Source: an uncultured Acidimicrobiales bacterium (GTDB taxonomy: Bacteria > Actinomycetota > Acidimicrobiia > Acidimicrobiales > Aldehydirespiratoraceae). Taken from it: 64,000 nucleotides of DNA. The translations under genes were made by a program, and so were the position numbers. Below the pieces are notes generated by a model, which saw only the letters and a list, made by a program, of their open reading frames with translations, had not been told where the DNA came from and did not search any database. The stretch covers positions 1 through 64,000 of the forward strand of contig CAJQPN010000020.1 of NCBI GenBank assembly GCA_905480195.1, read 5' to 3'. Position 1 is the stretch's first letter, and each line of letters begins with the position of its first letter. This document shows positions 17,734 to 26,041 of the stretch, piece by piece.

Positions 17734-17739
17734 TACGGT
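17734..17739 (+). promoter_or_regulatory. -10-like hexamer for the aminotransferase gene
   Basis: TACGGT, 7 nt before the ATG at 17747; used to choose that start over in-frame codons upstream. Confidence 0.4.
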
Positions 17740-17746
17740 CGCGACG

Positions 17747-18871
17747 ATGCAGATCGAACCCTTTGCCGTCGAGCAGTGGATGAACGAGTACGAGACCCGC
17801 TGTGAGTACAACCTGGCCGAGACGTGCTGCGATTCGATCACCCTTGCCGAACTCCTTGACCTCGGTGGTGTCGGGCCGGGATACCTCGACAGGTTGCTGT
17901 CGATGAAGCTCACGTACGGCGAGATCGAGGGCTCAGACCGACTCCGAGGGGCAATAGCGTCGCTCTTCGAGACGCAGTCGATTGCCAATACCCTCGTCAC
18001 CCACGGGACGATCGGCGCAAACCACCTCGTCTACTTGACGCTCGTCTCAGCCGGTGACCATGTCGTCTCCGTGGTGCCGAGCTATCAGCAGCACACGGCG
18101 ATCCCCGAGTCACTCGGCGCGACGGTCACCCGCGTGCCGTTGCGGGAAGAGCGTGGATGGGCCCTCGATCTCGACGAACTCGCTGCTGCTGTCACGCCCA
18201 GCACTTCCCTCGTGACGCTCACGAACCCCAACAATCCGACGGGTGCACTGCTTGGCCGTGAGGAACTCTCTGCGGTCGCTGCGACGTGCGACAAGGTCGG
18301 TGCGTGGTTGCTGGCTGATGAGGTGTACCGAGGCATAGACCAAGAAGGGAGTGGAACCACGGTCTCGGCTGTCGATCTCTATGAGCGCGCGATCAGCACC
18401 GGCTCCATGTCGAAGGCGTTCTCGCTTGCCGGACTCCGATTGGGTTGGATCGTCGGGCCGGAGTCGCTGCTCGAACGTGTCGTTGTCCACCGCGACTACA
18501 ACACGATCAGCGTCGGCATGATCGATGACGTGCTGGCTGCACTCGCGCTCGAGAATGCGGAGACAATCCTTGGTCGGAACCGGGCGCTCGTGCGAAGCAA
18601 TCTGAAAACCCTGTCGAACTGGGTCGACGGCGAAGACCGCGTCTCATGGACCCGACCGTCTGGCGGCACGATCACCCTCCTGCGCTATGACGGCCATCTG
18701 TTGTCGCGCGACTTCTGCGTCGGCCTCGTCGAGGGGCCAGACCGCGTGATGCTCACTCCAGGCAGCGCCCTCGGTATGGAAGGTCATGTCCGGATCGGCT
18801 ACGCAAACGCATCCGAGGCGTTGATCGCAGGCCTTCCCCTGATCAGTAGGTACATGGACGGGTTGGGCTGA
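17747..18871 (+). CDS. Class I/II PLP-dependent aminotransferase
   Basis: 374-residue fold-type I aminotransferase. The conserved LTNPNNPTGALL binds the cofactor ring, LLADEVYRGI carries the Asp that contacts the pyridine nitrogen, and STGSMSKAFSLAGLRLGW carries the Schiff-base lysine. A MalY/PatB or capreomycidine synthase-like substrate class is possible; the donor and acceptor are not readable. The frame is open upstream, but the ATG at 17747 is preferred because of the TACGGT hexamer 7 nt upstream and the normal family length. Confidence 0.88.
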   Translation: MQIEPFAVEQWMNEYETRCEYNLAETCCDSITLAELLDLGGVGPGYLDRLLSMKLTYGEIEGSDRLRGAIASLFETQSIANTLVTHGTIGANHLVYLTLVSAGDHVVSVVPSYQQHTAIPESLGATVTRVPLREERGWALDLDELAAAVTPSTSLVTLTNPNNPTGALLGREELSAVAATCDKVGAWLLADEVYRGIDQEGSGTTVSAVDLYERAISTGSMSKAFSLAGLRLGWIVGPESLLERVVVHRDYNTISVGMIDDVLAALALENAETILGRNRALVRSNLKTLSNWVDGEDRVSWTRPSGGTITLLRYDGHLLSRDFCVGLVEGPDRVMLTPGSALGMEGHVRIGYANASEALIAGLPLISRYMDGLG

Positions 18872-18919
18872 CAGACGATCCGACACGGCCCCCTCCGCCT
18901 GATCGTCACATGACCTGAC

Positions 18920-18925
18920 TACGGT
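18920..18925 (+). promoter_or_regulatory. -10-like hexamer for the topoisomerase gene
   Basis: TACGGT, 7 nt before the ATG at 18933; same hexamer and spacing as the aminotransferase promoter. Confidence 0.4.
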
Positions 18926-18932
18926 CGGCGCC

Positions 18933-21368
18933 ATGTCTCGACAACTCGAATTCGACGGTGGGTTCGCCCGCGAGGTCGTTGAGGTTTCGGTAGCCGATGA
19001 GATGAGCGAGAGCTTTCTCGCGTACTCACTCTCGGTCATCACCAGCCGCGCCATCCCCGATGTCCGCGACGGCCTCAAGCCGGTCCAGCGACGCATCCTG
19101 TGGTCGATGCTGCAGATGGGCGTCCGGCCGGGAACGCCGTTCCGCAAGTCGGCTCGCATCGTCGGTGACACGATGGGCCGCTATCACCCGCACGGCGATG
19201 CTGCGATCTACGACACCTTGGTTCGAATGGGGCAGGACTTTTCGCGGATGGTCCCGTTCATCGACCCTCAGGGCAACTTCGGTTCGCTCGACGACCCGCC
19301 GGCGGCCGCTCGCTACACCGAGTGTCGTTTGGCCGAGCCGGCGATGGACATGGTCCGTGAGCTCGACGAGGACACGGTCGACTTCCGCCAGACCTACGAC
19401 GGCGAGGGTGACGAACCGATCGTTCTGCCCGCTGCGCTTCCCAACATCTTGGTAAACGGAACGAGTGGTATCGCCGTGGGCATGGCGACCAACATGGCGC
19501 CCCACAATCTGCGCGAGGTCGAAAAGGCCATCAAGTTGGTGATGAAGAAGCGTCGGCCGAAGCCGACGATCGACGAGCTGATGGCGGTCTTGCCCGGGCC
19601 TGATTTCCCGTCGGGCGGCATCGTGGTCGACGATGGACTGCGCGAGGCGTATGAGACCGGCCGCGGCACGTTCCGTATCCGGGCCAAGGCCCACGTCGAG
19701 CAGACGTCGCGCACCCGGCAATCGATCATCGTCACGGAGTTGCCCTATCTCGTCGGACCCGAGCGGGTGATCGCCAAGGTCCAGGAGCTGGCGAACAACG
19801 GCAAGCTCGTCGGAATCGAGGGCATCGCCGACCTCAGCGACATCAACGGTCTGACAATTCAGATCGACGTGAAGCCGGCGGTCAATCCGCAGGCGGTACT
19901 GCAGGAGCTCTATCGCCTCACCCCGCTCGAAGAATCGTTCGGCATCAACAACGTTGTGCTCGTCGACGGCGTCCCCACCACCCTGGGCGTCTATGACTTG
20001 TGCCGCTACTACATCGAGCATCGCCTCGAGGTCATCGTCCGACGCACCCAGTTCCGGCGCGAGAAGGCACAAGACCGCCTGCACATCCTTGACGGCCTTC
20101 TGATCGCGCTTGATGCGATCGACGAGGTTGTGGCCATCATTCGCGGTTCGAACGACGCCGGCGTTGCGCGGGAGAGGCTGATGGAACGTTTCGACCTGTC
20201 GCCCATCCAGGCGACCCACATCCTCGACATGCCACTTCGGCGTCTCACTGCGCTCGCCAAACTCGAACTTGAGGAAGAGGCGGCGGGGCTGCGAGCCGAC
20301 ATCGCCGAGTACGAACGGCTCCTCAGTAGTGAGGACCGTCGACGAACACTCGTGCTGCAGGAACTCGGTGATCTCGTCGAGAAGCATGGTCGCGATCGCA
20401 GGGCCGAGATCATCGGTGCTGATGACATCCCTGTCTTCGAGGCGCCGAAGGAGTCCGAGTCCTCGTTCGATTCGGGCTCCGACGAGCCCTGTGTCGTCAC
20501 CCTTTCGATGTCGGGCAACCTCGGCCGGGTACCTACCGAGGGGGCGAAGAGGGGTGTAGCCGGTCGGCACGACCTCATCGCTGCTGCCGTGGTCACCTCC
20601 ACCGGATCGGCGATTGCAGCCGTGACCTCGGAGGGTCGAGTCTTCGTACTCCACGCCGGAGAAGCCGCCGATGCCGGAGGTCGCACGCGCGGGAATGCTG
20701 CAGCTCAGCAACTTGGGCTCAACAAGGGTGAGGAGTCGCTTGCGCTCGTGACCGCAGGCGACGAAAACCTTGTGCTCGTCACCGCCATGGGAGTCGTGAA
20801 GCAGGTCACCGCTGAGGAAGTGCTCGGCACCAAGTCTGGCAAGTCAGTGATCGCGCTCAAGGGCAACGACCGTGTCGTCGCCGCTTTTCGTGCACCAGCC
20901 GGTGTCGACATCATGGTGGTTGCTTCCGATGGCCAGTGCCTGCGCACGCCACTCGAATCGGTTTCCATCCAGGGAAGAGGAGCCGGTGGCGTTGCGGGCT
21001 TGAAGCTCAAGGGTGACGCAGTCGTTGTCGGTGCCGGCCCGTTGATCGGCGACGGCATCGTGCTCACCATCACCTCCGAATCGGGAGCCAAGGCCACGCC
21101 GTTCGAGGAGTTCGAGTCGAAGGGCCGGGGTGGCCAAGGTGTGCGGATCGCTCGCCTTGGCTCGGGCGAGACGATCACACTCGCGTGGTTTGGCGCTCTC
21201 GGATCGATCGGTGGTGCTGGCGATCTGCTCGCCCAGATGGCCGACGACGAGGATCCCAAGAAGCTCGACCCCAACCCGGTTCCGTTTGAGCTCGAAGCCA
21301 CGAAGCGTGATCTCGTACCGACCAAGACCGAACGGCAGGTGATGGTCCTGGGTCCGAGTCGTTGGTGA
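18933..21368 (+). CDS. Type IIA DNA topoisomerase subunit A (gyrase A / topoisomerase IV A)
   Basis: 811-residue DNA-cleaving subunit. The winged-helix domain holds GLKPVQRRILWSML and the catalytic tyrosine Y128 in PPAAARYTE. The quinolone pocket reads GDAAIYD, with Ala90 and Asp94 as in Mycobacterium GyrA, instead of the Ser found in E. coli. The C-terminal beta-pinwheel begins near residue 515 with repeated blade motifs (LGRVPTEGAKRG, KGRGGQGVR). The latter is a degenerate GyrA box, so gyrase or topoisomerase IV function stays open. There is no B subunit in the window, so this may be a second, solo copy. Confidence 0.92.
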   Translation: MSRQLEFDGGFAREVVEVSVADEMSESFLAYSLSVITSRAIPDVRDGLKPVQRRILWSMLQMGVRPGTPFRKSARIVGDTMGRYHPHGDAAIYDTLVRMGQDFSRMVPFIDPQGNFGSLDDPPAAARYTECRLAEPAMDMVRELDEDTVDFRQTYDGEGDEPIVLPAALPNILVNGTSGIAVGMATNMAPHNLREVEKAIKLVMKKRRPKPTIDELMAVLPGPDFPSGGIVVDDGLREAYETGRGTFRIRAKAHVEQTSRTRQSIIVTELPYLVGPERVIAKVQELANNGKLVGIEGIADLSDINGLTIQIDVKPAVNPQAVLQELYRLTPLEESFGINNVVLVDGVPTTLGVYDLCRYYIEHRLEVIVRRTQFRREKAQDRLHILDGLLIALDAIDEVVAIIRGSNDAGVARERLMERFDLSPIQATHILDMPLRRLTALAKLELEEEAAGLRADIAEYERLLSSEDRRRTLVLQELGDLVEKHGRDRRAEIIGADDIPVFEAPKESESSFDSGSDEPCVVTLSMSGNLGRVPTEGAKRGVAGRHDLIAAAVVTSTGSAIAAVTSEGRVFVLHAGEAADAGGRTRGNAAAQQLGLNKGEESLALVTAGDENLVLVTAMGVVKQVTAEEVLGTKSGKSVIALKGNDRVVAAFRAPAGVDIMVVASDGQCLRTPLESVSIQGRGAGGVAGLKLKGDAVVVGAGPLIGDGIVLTITSESGAKATPFEEFESKGRGGQGVRIARLGSGETITLAWFGALGSIGGAGDLLAQMADDEDPKKLDPNPVPFELEATKRDLVPTKTERQVMVLGPSRW

Positions 21369-21462
21369 AGTCCCAGCTTGATCCTGGTTCCGGTCTGCCC
21401 CGTCGATGGACAACATGGGAATGCCACCGGACGCGGGCTGGCTCCAACTCCGTTGAGGAGGC

Positions 21463-21468
21463 GATACT
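21463..21468 (+). promoter_or_regulatory. -10-like hexamer for the methyltransferase gene
   Basis: GATACT (nAnnnT), 6 nt before the ATG at 21475. Confidence 0.35.
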
Positions 21469-21474
21469 GCCCCG

Positions 21475-22554
21475 ATGCGAACTGAGCTCGACCACGATCA
21501 ACTACTTCTTACGGTCCTCAACCTGTTCAAGGCCAAAGAGGGCGAGGTCATCAGCCAGATCATCCACATCGGGAACCGTTTGGGCTTGTTCGTGGCGCTC
21601 GCCCAGCAGGGTCAGGCGACCTCGGAGGGGCTAGCCAGCGTTACGGGGTACCACGAGCGATGGGTTCGTGAATGGCTTTTCGCGATGAGTGCCCAGGGTT
21701 TGCTTCAACACGAAGACGGAGTATTTGGGCTCACCCCCGAAGCCCGATTCACGTTGGTCGACGAGGACTCTCCCCGATACGCAGCCGGGGTGTTCGGCCC
21801 ACCGATCACGCAATACGAGATCGACCGAACGGTCGAGGCCTTCACCACCGGTATCGGTATGACTTGGGGCGAGCACGGTGCTGAGACGTGCCATTTCCAA
21901 GCGGCGATGGGTGCGGGCGGCCAGCGGCACTACTTGGTGCCAGTGATCCTCGACTCGATCGCAGGGATGTCAGACCGAATGAGGAAAGGGGTGACCATCG
22001 TCGACATCGGATGCGGAGCAGGCGTCGCGGCCGAGGTGGTCGCCGGGGCCTTCCCCAACAGCCGGGTGATCGGCTTGGACCCGTCTGAGCACGCGATGGA
22101 GGCCGCCACCGAACGGATTCGAGCAACAGGGTTGTCCAACCTCGAGTTCCGGACGGGATCGTTCGATTCGCTCGACGACCTTGGGGGAGAGGGAATCACC
22201 GTCGACCTCTTGCTGACACTCGATGTCATCCACGACCTGCCTCGGCCAGGTGCGGCGGTGCGCTCGGCCAGATCGTGTCTTGCGGACGACGGAGTCTGGC
22301 TGGTGGCCGACATACGCGCTGCCGGGTCGCTCGAGGACAACCGGAAGATGCCGATGCTGCCGCTCATGTACGGCATGTCGATCCTGTACTGCATGTCGTC
22401 GGCGATGTCCGAAGCCGGTGGAGCCGGACTGGGCACCATGGGGCTCACACCAGAGGTCCTGCGAGAAATGGCCGATGCAGCGGGGTTCGGCAGCTTCGAA
22501 ACACGTGAATTCGAGGCTGACATGATGAATCGGTACTACGAACTTCGTCCCTGA
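21475..22554 (+). CDS. Class I SAM-dependent methyltransferase with N-terminal winged helix
   Basis: 359 residues. The N-terminal 90 residues form a winged-helix dimerisation region (HIGNRLGLFVALAQQGQATSEGLA). The Rossmann domain begins with motif I VDIGCGAGVAAEVVAG, followed by RVIGLDPSEHAMEAA and the motif II region DLLLTLDVIHDL. The build resembles O- or C-methyltransferases of the hydroxyneurosporene/SmtA group. The substrate is unknown. Its last 19 bp overlap the 3' end of the convergent helicase gene. Confidence 0.87.
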   Translation: MRTELDHDQLLLTVLNLFKAKEGEVISQIIHIGNRLGLFVALAQQGQATSEGLASVTGYHERWVREWLFAMSAQGLLQHEDGVFGLTPEARFTLVDEDSPRYAAGVFGPPITQYEIDRTVEAFTTGIGMTWGEHGAETCHFQAAMGAGGQRHYLVPVILDSIAGMSDRMRKGVTIVDIGCGAGVAAEVVAGAFPNSRVIGLDPSEHAMEAATERIRATGLSNLEFRTGSFDSLDDLGGEGITVDLLLTLDVIHDLPRPGAAVRSARSCLADDGVWLVADIRAAGSLEDNRKMPMLPLMYGMSILYCMSSAMSEAGGAGLGTMGLTPEVLREMADAAGFGSFETREFEADMMNRYYELRP

Positions 22555-24011
22555 CCTCGGCCCGGTGGCCGTCCGCCGCGTCCTTTGCCGCCGGGCTTCC
22601 CACCGGGTGCGCTTCGGCGTTTGTGGCTCGACTTGGTGGGTCGACTCTCGTTGCGGGCGCCGCCCGTAGAACTGCGCTTCGCAGTCGCAGTGCCGTTGCC
22701 GCCGGGCTTGCCGCTGTCCTTTGCCGTTGGTTTCCTGCGGTTTCGGGACGAGTTTGCTCCGCCGGGCTTCGGACCGCGGGCCTTGCGGGGGTGTGCAGTA
22801 TTCGGGCGACGGTCTCGGTTCCGGTCGCGGTCGGTGGGAGGAGTGTCCGTGTCGACGACCACATCGTCGGGTTCGAATTCGAGACCCGGTGGGTCGATGA
22901 GCTCTTGGGGCAGTTCGAGGCGGCGCTTCATTGCCTTCACCGCCTTGGCCTGTGATGGGTCGACAAACGACACGACAACACCTTTGGCACCGGCACGAGC
23001 GGTACGACCGGATCGGTGGAGGTACGCCGAGTCTTCGTCGACTGGATCGAAGTGAACGACGCACTCCACCGCATCGACATGGATTCCGCGGGCGGCAACG
23101 TCGGTCGCAACAAGGGCGTGTGCTTTGCCGGTTGCGAAGTCGTCGAGCGCACGTTGGCGTTGCGCCTGCGATCGATTGCCGTGGATCGGTACCGCCTTGA
23201 CGCCTGCGCTCGTGAGCTGGCGAGCGGCCCGATCGGCGCCGTGCCGGGTACGGGTGAACACGATGGTGCGACCGAACGTGGCGACGACTGAGGCGCAGAG
23301 TCGGATGCGTTCGGGGCGGGGGAGCAGCCAGAAGTGGTGCTCCATCTTGGTCAGGTCGGGCGTCGCCTCACCCACTTCGTGGCGAACGGGGTTGGTCTGA
23401 TACGAGCGGGTGATCTTCGCGACCTCGCCGTCGAGGGTCGCTGAGTACAGGACGGTTTGTCGGCTCGGATCGGTCTGGTCGAGGATCCGGCGCACCGCAG
23501 GGAGGAAGCCCATGTCGGCCATGCGGTCGGCTTCGTCGACCACGACGTTCTGGACCTCGGCGAGCGACACGACGCGTTGCTGGATCAGATCTTCCAACCG
23601 CCCCGGTGTGGCGACCAGCAGATCAATACCCTTACTGAGCCGGTTGATCTGAGGCTGAAGACCAACCCCGCCGTACACCGCGAGGATGGTGCGGTCGACG
23701 GCCCGGAGGAGCGGGGCGAGCTCATCGGCGATCTGGGCGGCGAGCTCACGGGTCGGCGCGAGTACGAGTGCAGTCGGCCGTTTTTTGCGCGCAGGGCCGT
23801 TCGCCTGGCATGCCACCGCGAGGGGGATACCAAATGCAAGCGTCTTGCCCGACCCGGTCGGAGCGCGGCCGATGACGTCCTTTCCGGCAAGCAGGTCGGG
23901 GATCGTCTCGGCCTGGATTGGGAAGGGCTGGCGGATACGGGCCTGCTCAAGTGCCGCAACGATCGCCGCTGGCACGCCGAGCTCGGCGAACGACGTCGTA
24001 CGAGTCACCAC
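22536..24011 (-). CDS. DEAD-box ATP-dependent RNA helicase with basic disordered tail
   Basis: 491-residue RNA helicase. The motifs in order are the Q motif (PFPIQAETIP), APTGSGKT (I), PTRELA (Ia), TPGR (Ib), DEAD (II, VVVDEADRMADMGF), SAT (III), IVFTRTRHGAD (IV), VATDVAARGIHV (V) and HRSGRTARAG (VI). The last 120 residues are a low-complexity tail rich in Lys, Arg, Gly and Pro, typical of RNA-binding extensions in cold-shock helicases. It is paralogous to the helicase gene at 61679. Confidence 0.95.
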   Translation of the reverse strand: MVTRTTSFAELGVPAAIVAALEQARIRQPFPIQAETIPDLLAGKDVIGRAPTGSGKTLAFGIPLAVACQANGPARKKRPTALVLAPTRELAAQIADELAPLLRAVDRTILAVYGGVGLQPQINRLSKGIDLLVATPGRLEDLIQQRVVSLAEVQNVVVDEADRMADMGFLPAVRRILDQTDPSRQTVLYSATLDGEVAKITRSYQTNPVRHEVGEATPDLTKMEHHFWLLPRPERIRLCASVVATFGRTIVFTRTRHGADRAARQLTSAGVKAVPIHGNRSQAQRQRALDDFATGKAHALVATDVAARGIHVDAVECVVHFDPVDEDSAYLHRSGRTARAGAKGVVVSFVDPSQAKAVKAMKRRLELPQELIDPPGLEFEPDDVVVDTDTPPTDRDRNRDRRPNTAHPRKARGPKPGGANSSRNRRKPTAKDSGKPGGNGTATAKRSSTGGARNESRPTKSSHKRRSAPGGKPGGKGRGGRPPGRGQGRSS

Positions 24012-24028
24012 CAGAGGCTATCGGCGGG

Positions 24029-24439
24029 CTAGTCGTCTCCTGCGATGTCGCTTCGATCGAGTCGCATGGCCGCACTGTTCATGCAGTACCGCTGGCCCGT
24101 CGGAGCGGGGCCATCGGGGAACCGATGGCCAAGGTGCGCGTCGCAGTTGGCGCAGACCGCTTCCTCGCGAATCATGCCGTGGGAGTGGTCCGTGCGGATC
24201 TCGACGACATCGGGACCGACGGTGTCGAAGAACGACGGCCAGCCTGACCCGGACTCGAACTTGGTCGCACTTGTGAAGAGGGGGGTATCGCACACGACAC
24301 AGCGGTAGGTGCCGTCTTCGTGGCAATCCCAGTATTCGCCAGTGAAGGCACGTTCCGTCCCAGCCTGCTGGGTCACGGCGTACTGCTCGGCTGTGAGGCG
24401 GGCCCGAAGTTCCGCATCGTCGAAGCTGACATCACTCAT
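24029..24439 (-). CDS. msrB: Peptide-methionine (R)-S-oxide reductase
   Basis: 136-residue repair enzyme that reduces methionine-R-sulfoxide. The structural zinc site C47-C50 and C96-C99 is intact. The catalytic cysteine is C119 in QRYCMNSAA. The blocks GSGWPSF and [13 protein letters not shown] are diagnostic. A Shine-Dalgarno AGGAG lies about 8 nt upstream of the ATG, just behind a 7-bp GC hairpin. It is divergent from recA across a 341-bp gap. Confidence 0.96.
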   Translation of the reverse strand: MSDVSFDDAELRARLTAEQYAVTQQAGTERAFTGEYWDCHEDGTYRCVVCDTPLFTSATKFESGSGWPSFFDTVGPDVVEIRTDHSHGMIREEAVCANCDAHLGHRFPDGPAPTGQRYCMNSAAMRLDRSDIAGDD

Positions 24440-24594
24440 GGATCGACTCCTGTTCTCGCCCGCCAGGAGGCGGGCACCTGCGAAATTGTCTCAGGTTTGT
24501 GTCACCGAGGAAACGTAACGCCCCCCGAATGGTTCCGGTTCTCGCCGATCGTGTCGTCTGGTGCCGTGTACTGCGAATTCCTGCATCGTGGTGC

Positions 24595-24623
24595 TTGACC
24601 GAACGGTTGTTCGTAATTACGTT
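24595..24623 (+). promoter_or_regulatory. recA promoter with LexA (SOS) box
   Basis: The -35 TTGACC (24595-24600) and -10 TACGTT (24618-24623) are 17 bp apart. A perfect LexA box CGAACGGTTGTTCG (24600-24613), matching the Gram-positive consensus CGAACnnnnGTTCG, fills the spacer and touches the -35. Bound LexA would block polymerase, so recA is SOS-induced. Confidence 0.85.
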
Positions 24624-24769
24624 ACTGTCATTCGTTCGCGCCACTGTTGAAGGCGAGCTGTCACAGCCAGTGTCACACCCTCCTCGTAGGTTCGAGCTCA
24701 AACCACACCCCCCAACCCAGCAACTCAACCGCACATCACGAAAGAGGCCCGGAATTTCCGGGTGACGAC

Positions 24770-24774
24770 AGGAG
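24770..24774 (+). promoter_or_regulatory. recA ribosome binding site
   Basis: AGGAG, 6 nt before the GTG start at 24781; it decides the start of recA. Confidence 0.8.
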
Positions 24775-24780
24775 CGAACA

Positions 24781-25854
24781 GTGGAAGCAGACCGCGGCAA
24801 GGCACTCGATGTAGCACTCGGCCAGATCGAGAAACAGTTCGGCAAAGGCTCGGTCATGAAGATGGGCGACAAGACCTCGATGGCGATCGAGTCGATTCCC
24901 ACTGGTGCACTCGCCCTCGATCTCGCTCTCGGCATCGGTGGTCTACCCCGAGGCCGCATCACCGAGATCTTCGGTCCGGAGTCCTCGGGCAAGACCACGC
25001 TCGCCACCCATGTCGTCGCCGAGGCTCAGCGAAATGGCGGCATCTGCGCCTACATCGATGCCGAGCACGCCATGGACCCGGTCTACGCCAAAGCGATCGG
25101 TGTCGACATCGACGAGCTGCTGATCTCCCAGCCCGACACCGGCGAGCAGGCACTCGAGATCACCGACATGCTGATCCGCTCTGGCGCAATCGACGTGATC
25201 GTGATCGATTCGGTCGCTGCACTTACGCCTCGTGCTGAGATCGAAGGAGAGATGGGCGACACCCACGTCGGCCTGCAGGCCCGTCTGATGTCGCAGGCGC
25301 TGCGCAAGCTCACCGCCAACCTCAGCAAGTCCAATACGATCATCATCTTCATCAACCAGCTGCGCGAGAAGATCGGCGTCATGTTTGGTTCGCCAGAGAC
25401 CACCCCGGGTGGCCGGGCGCTGAAGTTCTACTCGTCGGTTCGCCTCGACATCCGTCGGATCGAATCGATCAAGGACGGCGTCGAGGTCGCAGGCAACCGA
25501 ACCCGAGTCAAGGTGGTGAAGAACAAGGTCAGCCCACCTTTCAAGCAGGCCGAGTTCGACATCATGTACGGCACCGGTATCTCCCGTGAGGGTTCGGTCC
25601 TCGACCTCTCAGTCGACGAAGGCATCGTCAAGAAATCAGGCGCCTGGTACACGTACGACGGTGAGCAACTCGGTCAGGGGCGCGAGAACGCAAAGAAGTA
25701 CCTCACCGAGAACCCCGAAGTAATGGTCGAGATCTCCGACCGGGTCTGGAAAGCCGTCATGCCCGAAAAAGAAGAGATTGTCGATGTCGTCGATGGCGAA
25801 GAGCACGAGGAGTTCTCCGACGTCGACGACATGCCGATCGCACTCGACGACTGA
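24781..25854 (+). CDS. recA: Recombinase RecA
   Basis: 357-residue ATP-dependent strand-exchange protein and LexA co-protease. Walker A is GPESSGKT (residues 65-72). Walker B is [12 protein letters not shown], and loop L2 is the region [25 protein letters not shown]. The C-terminus is acidic, as usual. The GTG start is supported by AGGAG 6 nt upstream. Expression is expected to be under LexA, and a strong terminator follows. No recX lies downstream, unlike in many actinobacteria. Confidence 0.98.
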   Translation: MEADRGKALDVALGQIEKQFGKGSVMKMGDKTSMAIESIPTGALALDLALGIGGLPRGRITEIFGPESSGKTTLATHVVAEAQRNGGICAYIDAEHAMDPVYAKAIGVDIDELLISQPDTGEQALEITDMLIRSGAIDVIVIDSVAALTPRAEIEGEMGDTHVGLQARLMSQALRKLTANLSKSNTIIIFINQLREKIGVMFGSPETTPGGRALKFYSSVRLDIRRIESIKDGVEVAGNRTRVKVVKNKVSPPFKQAEFDIMYGTGISREGSVLDLSVDEGIVKKSGAWYTYDGEQLGQGRENAKKYLTENPEVMVEISDRVWKAVMPEKEEIVDVVDGEEHEEFSDVDDMPIALDD

Positions 25855-25879
25855 CGCCAGGCGTCGAGGAGCAACAAGC

Positions 25880-25914
25880 GAACGAGCCGCTCCCGGCGGC
25901 TCGTTCTGCTTTTT
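25880..25914 (+). terminator. Rho-independent terminator of recA
   Basis: A perfect 11-bp stem GAACGAGCCGC / GCGGCTCGTTC (25880-25890 and 25896-25906) with a 5-nt loop, followed by TGCTTTTT. Confidence 0.88.
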
Positions 25915-26028
25915 CGTGTGAATCTCCGTCGAGCACCATGAGTTCGCAGCAGTGCTCTTTCGTGCCTCGCTCGTCGATGAGATCAATCCCTGCAATCAAC
26001 ACCGAGATGGCGTGTGCTCGCATGTCGC

Positions 26029-26034
26029 TAGCAT
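26029..26034 (+). promoter_or_regulatory. -10-like hexamer for miaB
   Basis: TAGCAT, 7 nt before the GTG at 26042; it supports this start over the longer open frame. Confidence 0.45.
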
Positions 26035-26041
26035 CGGAGGC

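Larger units (their letters stand above)
24440..24780. promoter_or_regulatory. msrB-recA divergent intergenic region (341 bp)
   Basis: Holds the recA promoter with a LexA box, the recA leader and the msrB leader. Other items: a 7-bp GC hairpin at 24458-24475 (GCCCGCC/GGCGGGC, AGGA loop) in the msrB leader, a direct repeat of TGTCACA at 24659-24665 and 24671-24677, and a small stem CCCGG/CCGGG at 24748-24762 just before the recA Shine-Dalgarno. No gene or RNA gene is seen in it. Confidence 0.7.

Noticed and set aside
19026-20711. 561-codon minus-strand open frame inside the topoisomerase gene
   Set aside because: Antisense shadow; composition unlike a protein and no ribosome site or promoter.
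24600-24780. PafBC-type RecA-NDp promoter (TTGTCRGTG) in front of recA
   Set aside because: The best match has only 6 of 9 bases and no properly spaced TAnnnT.
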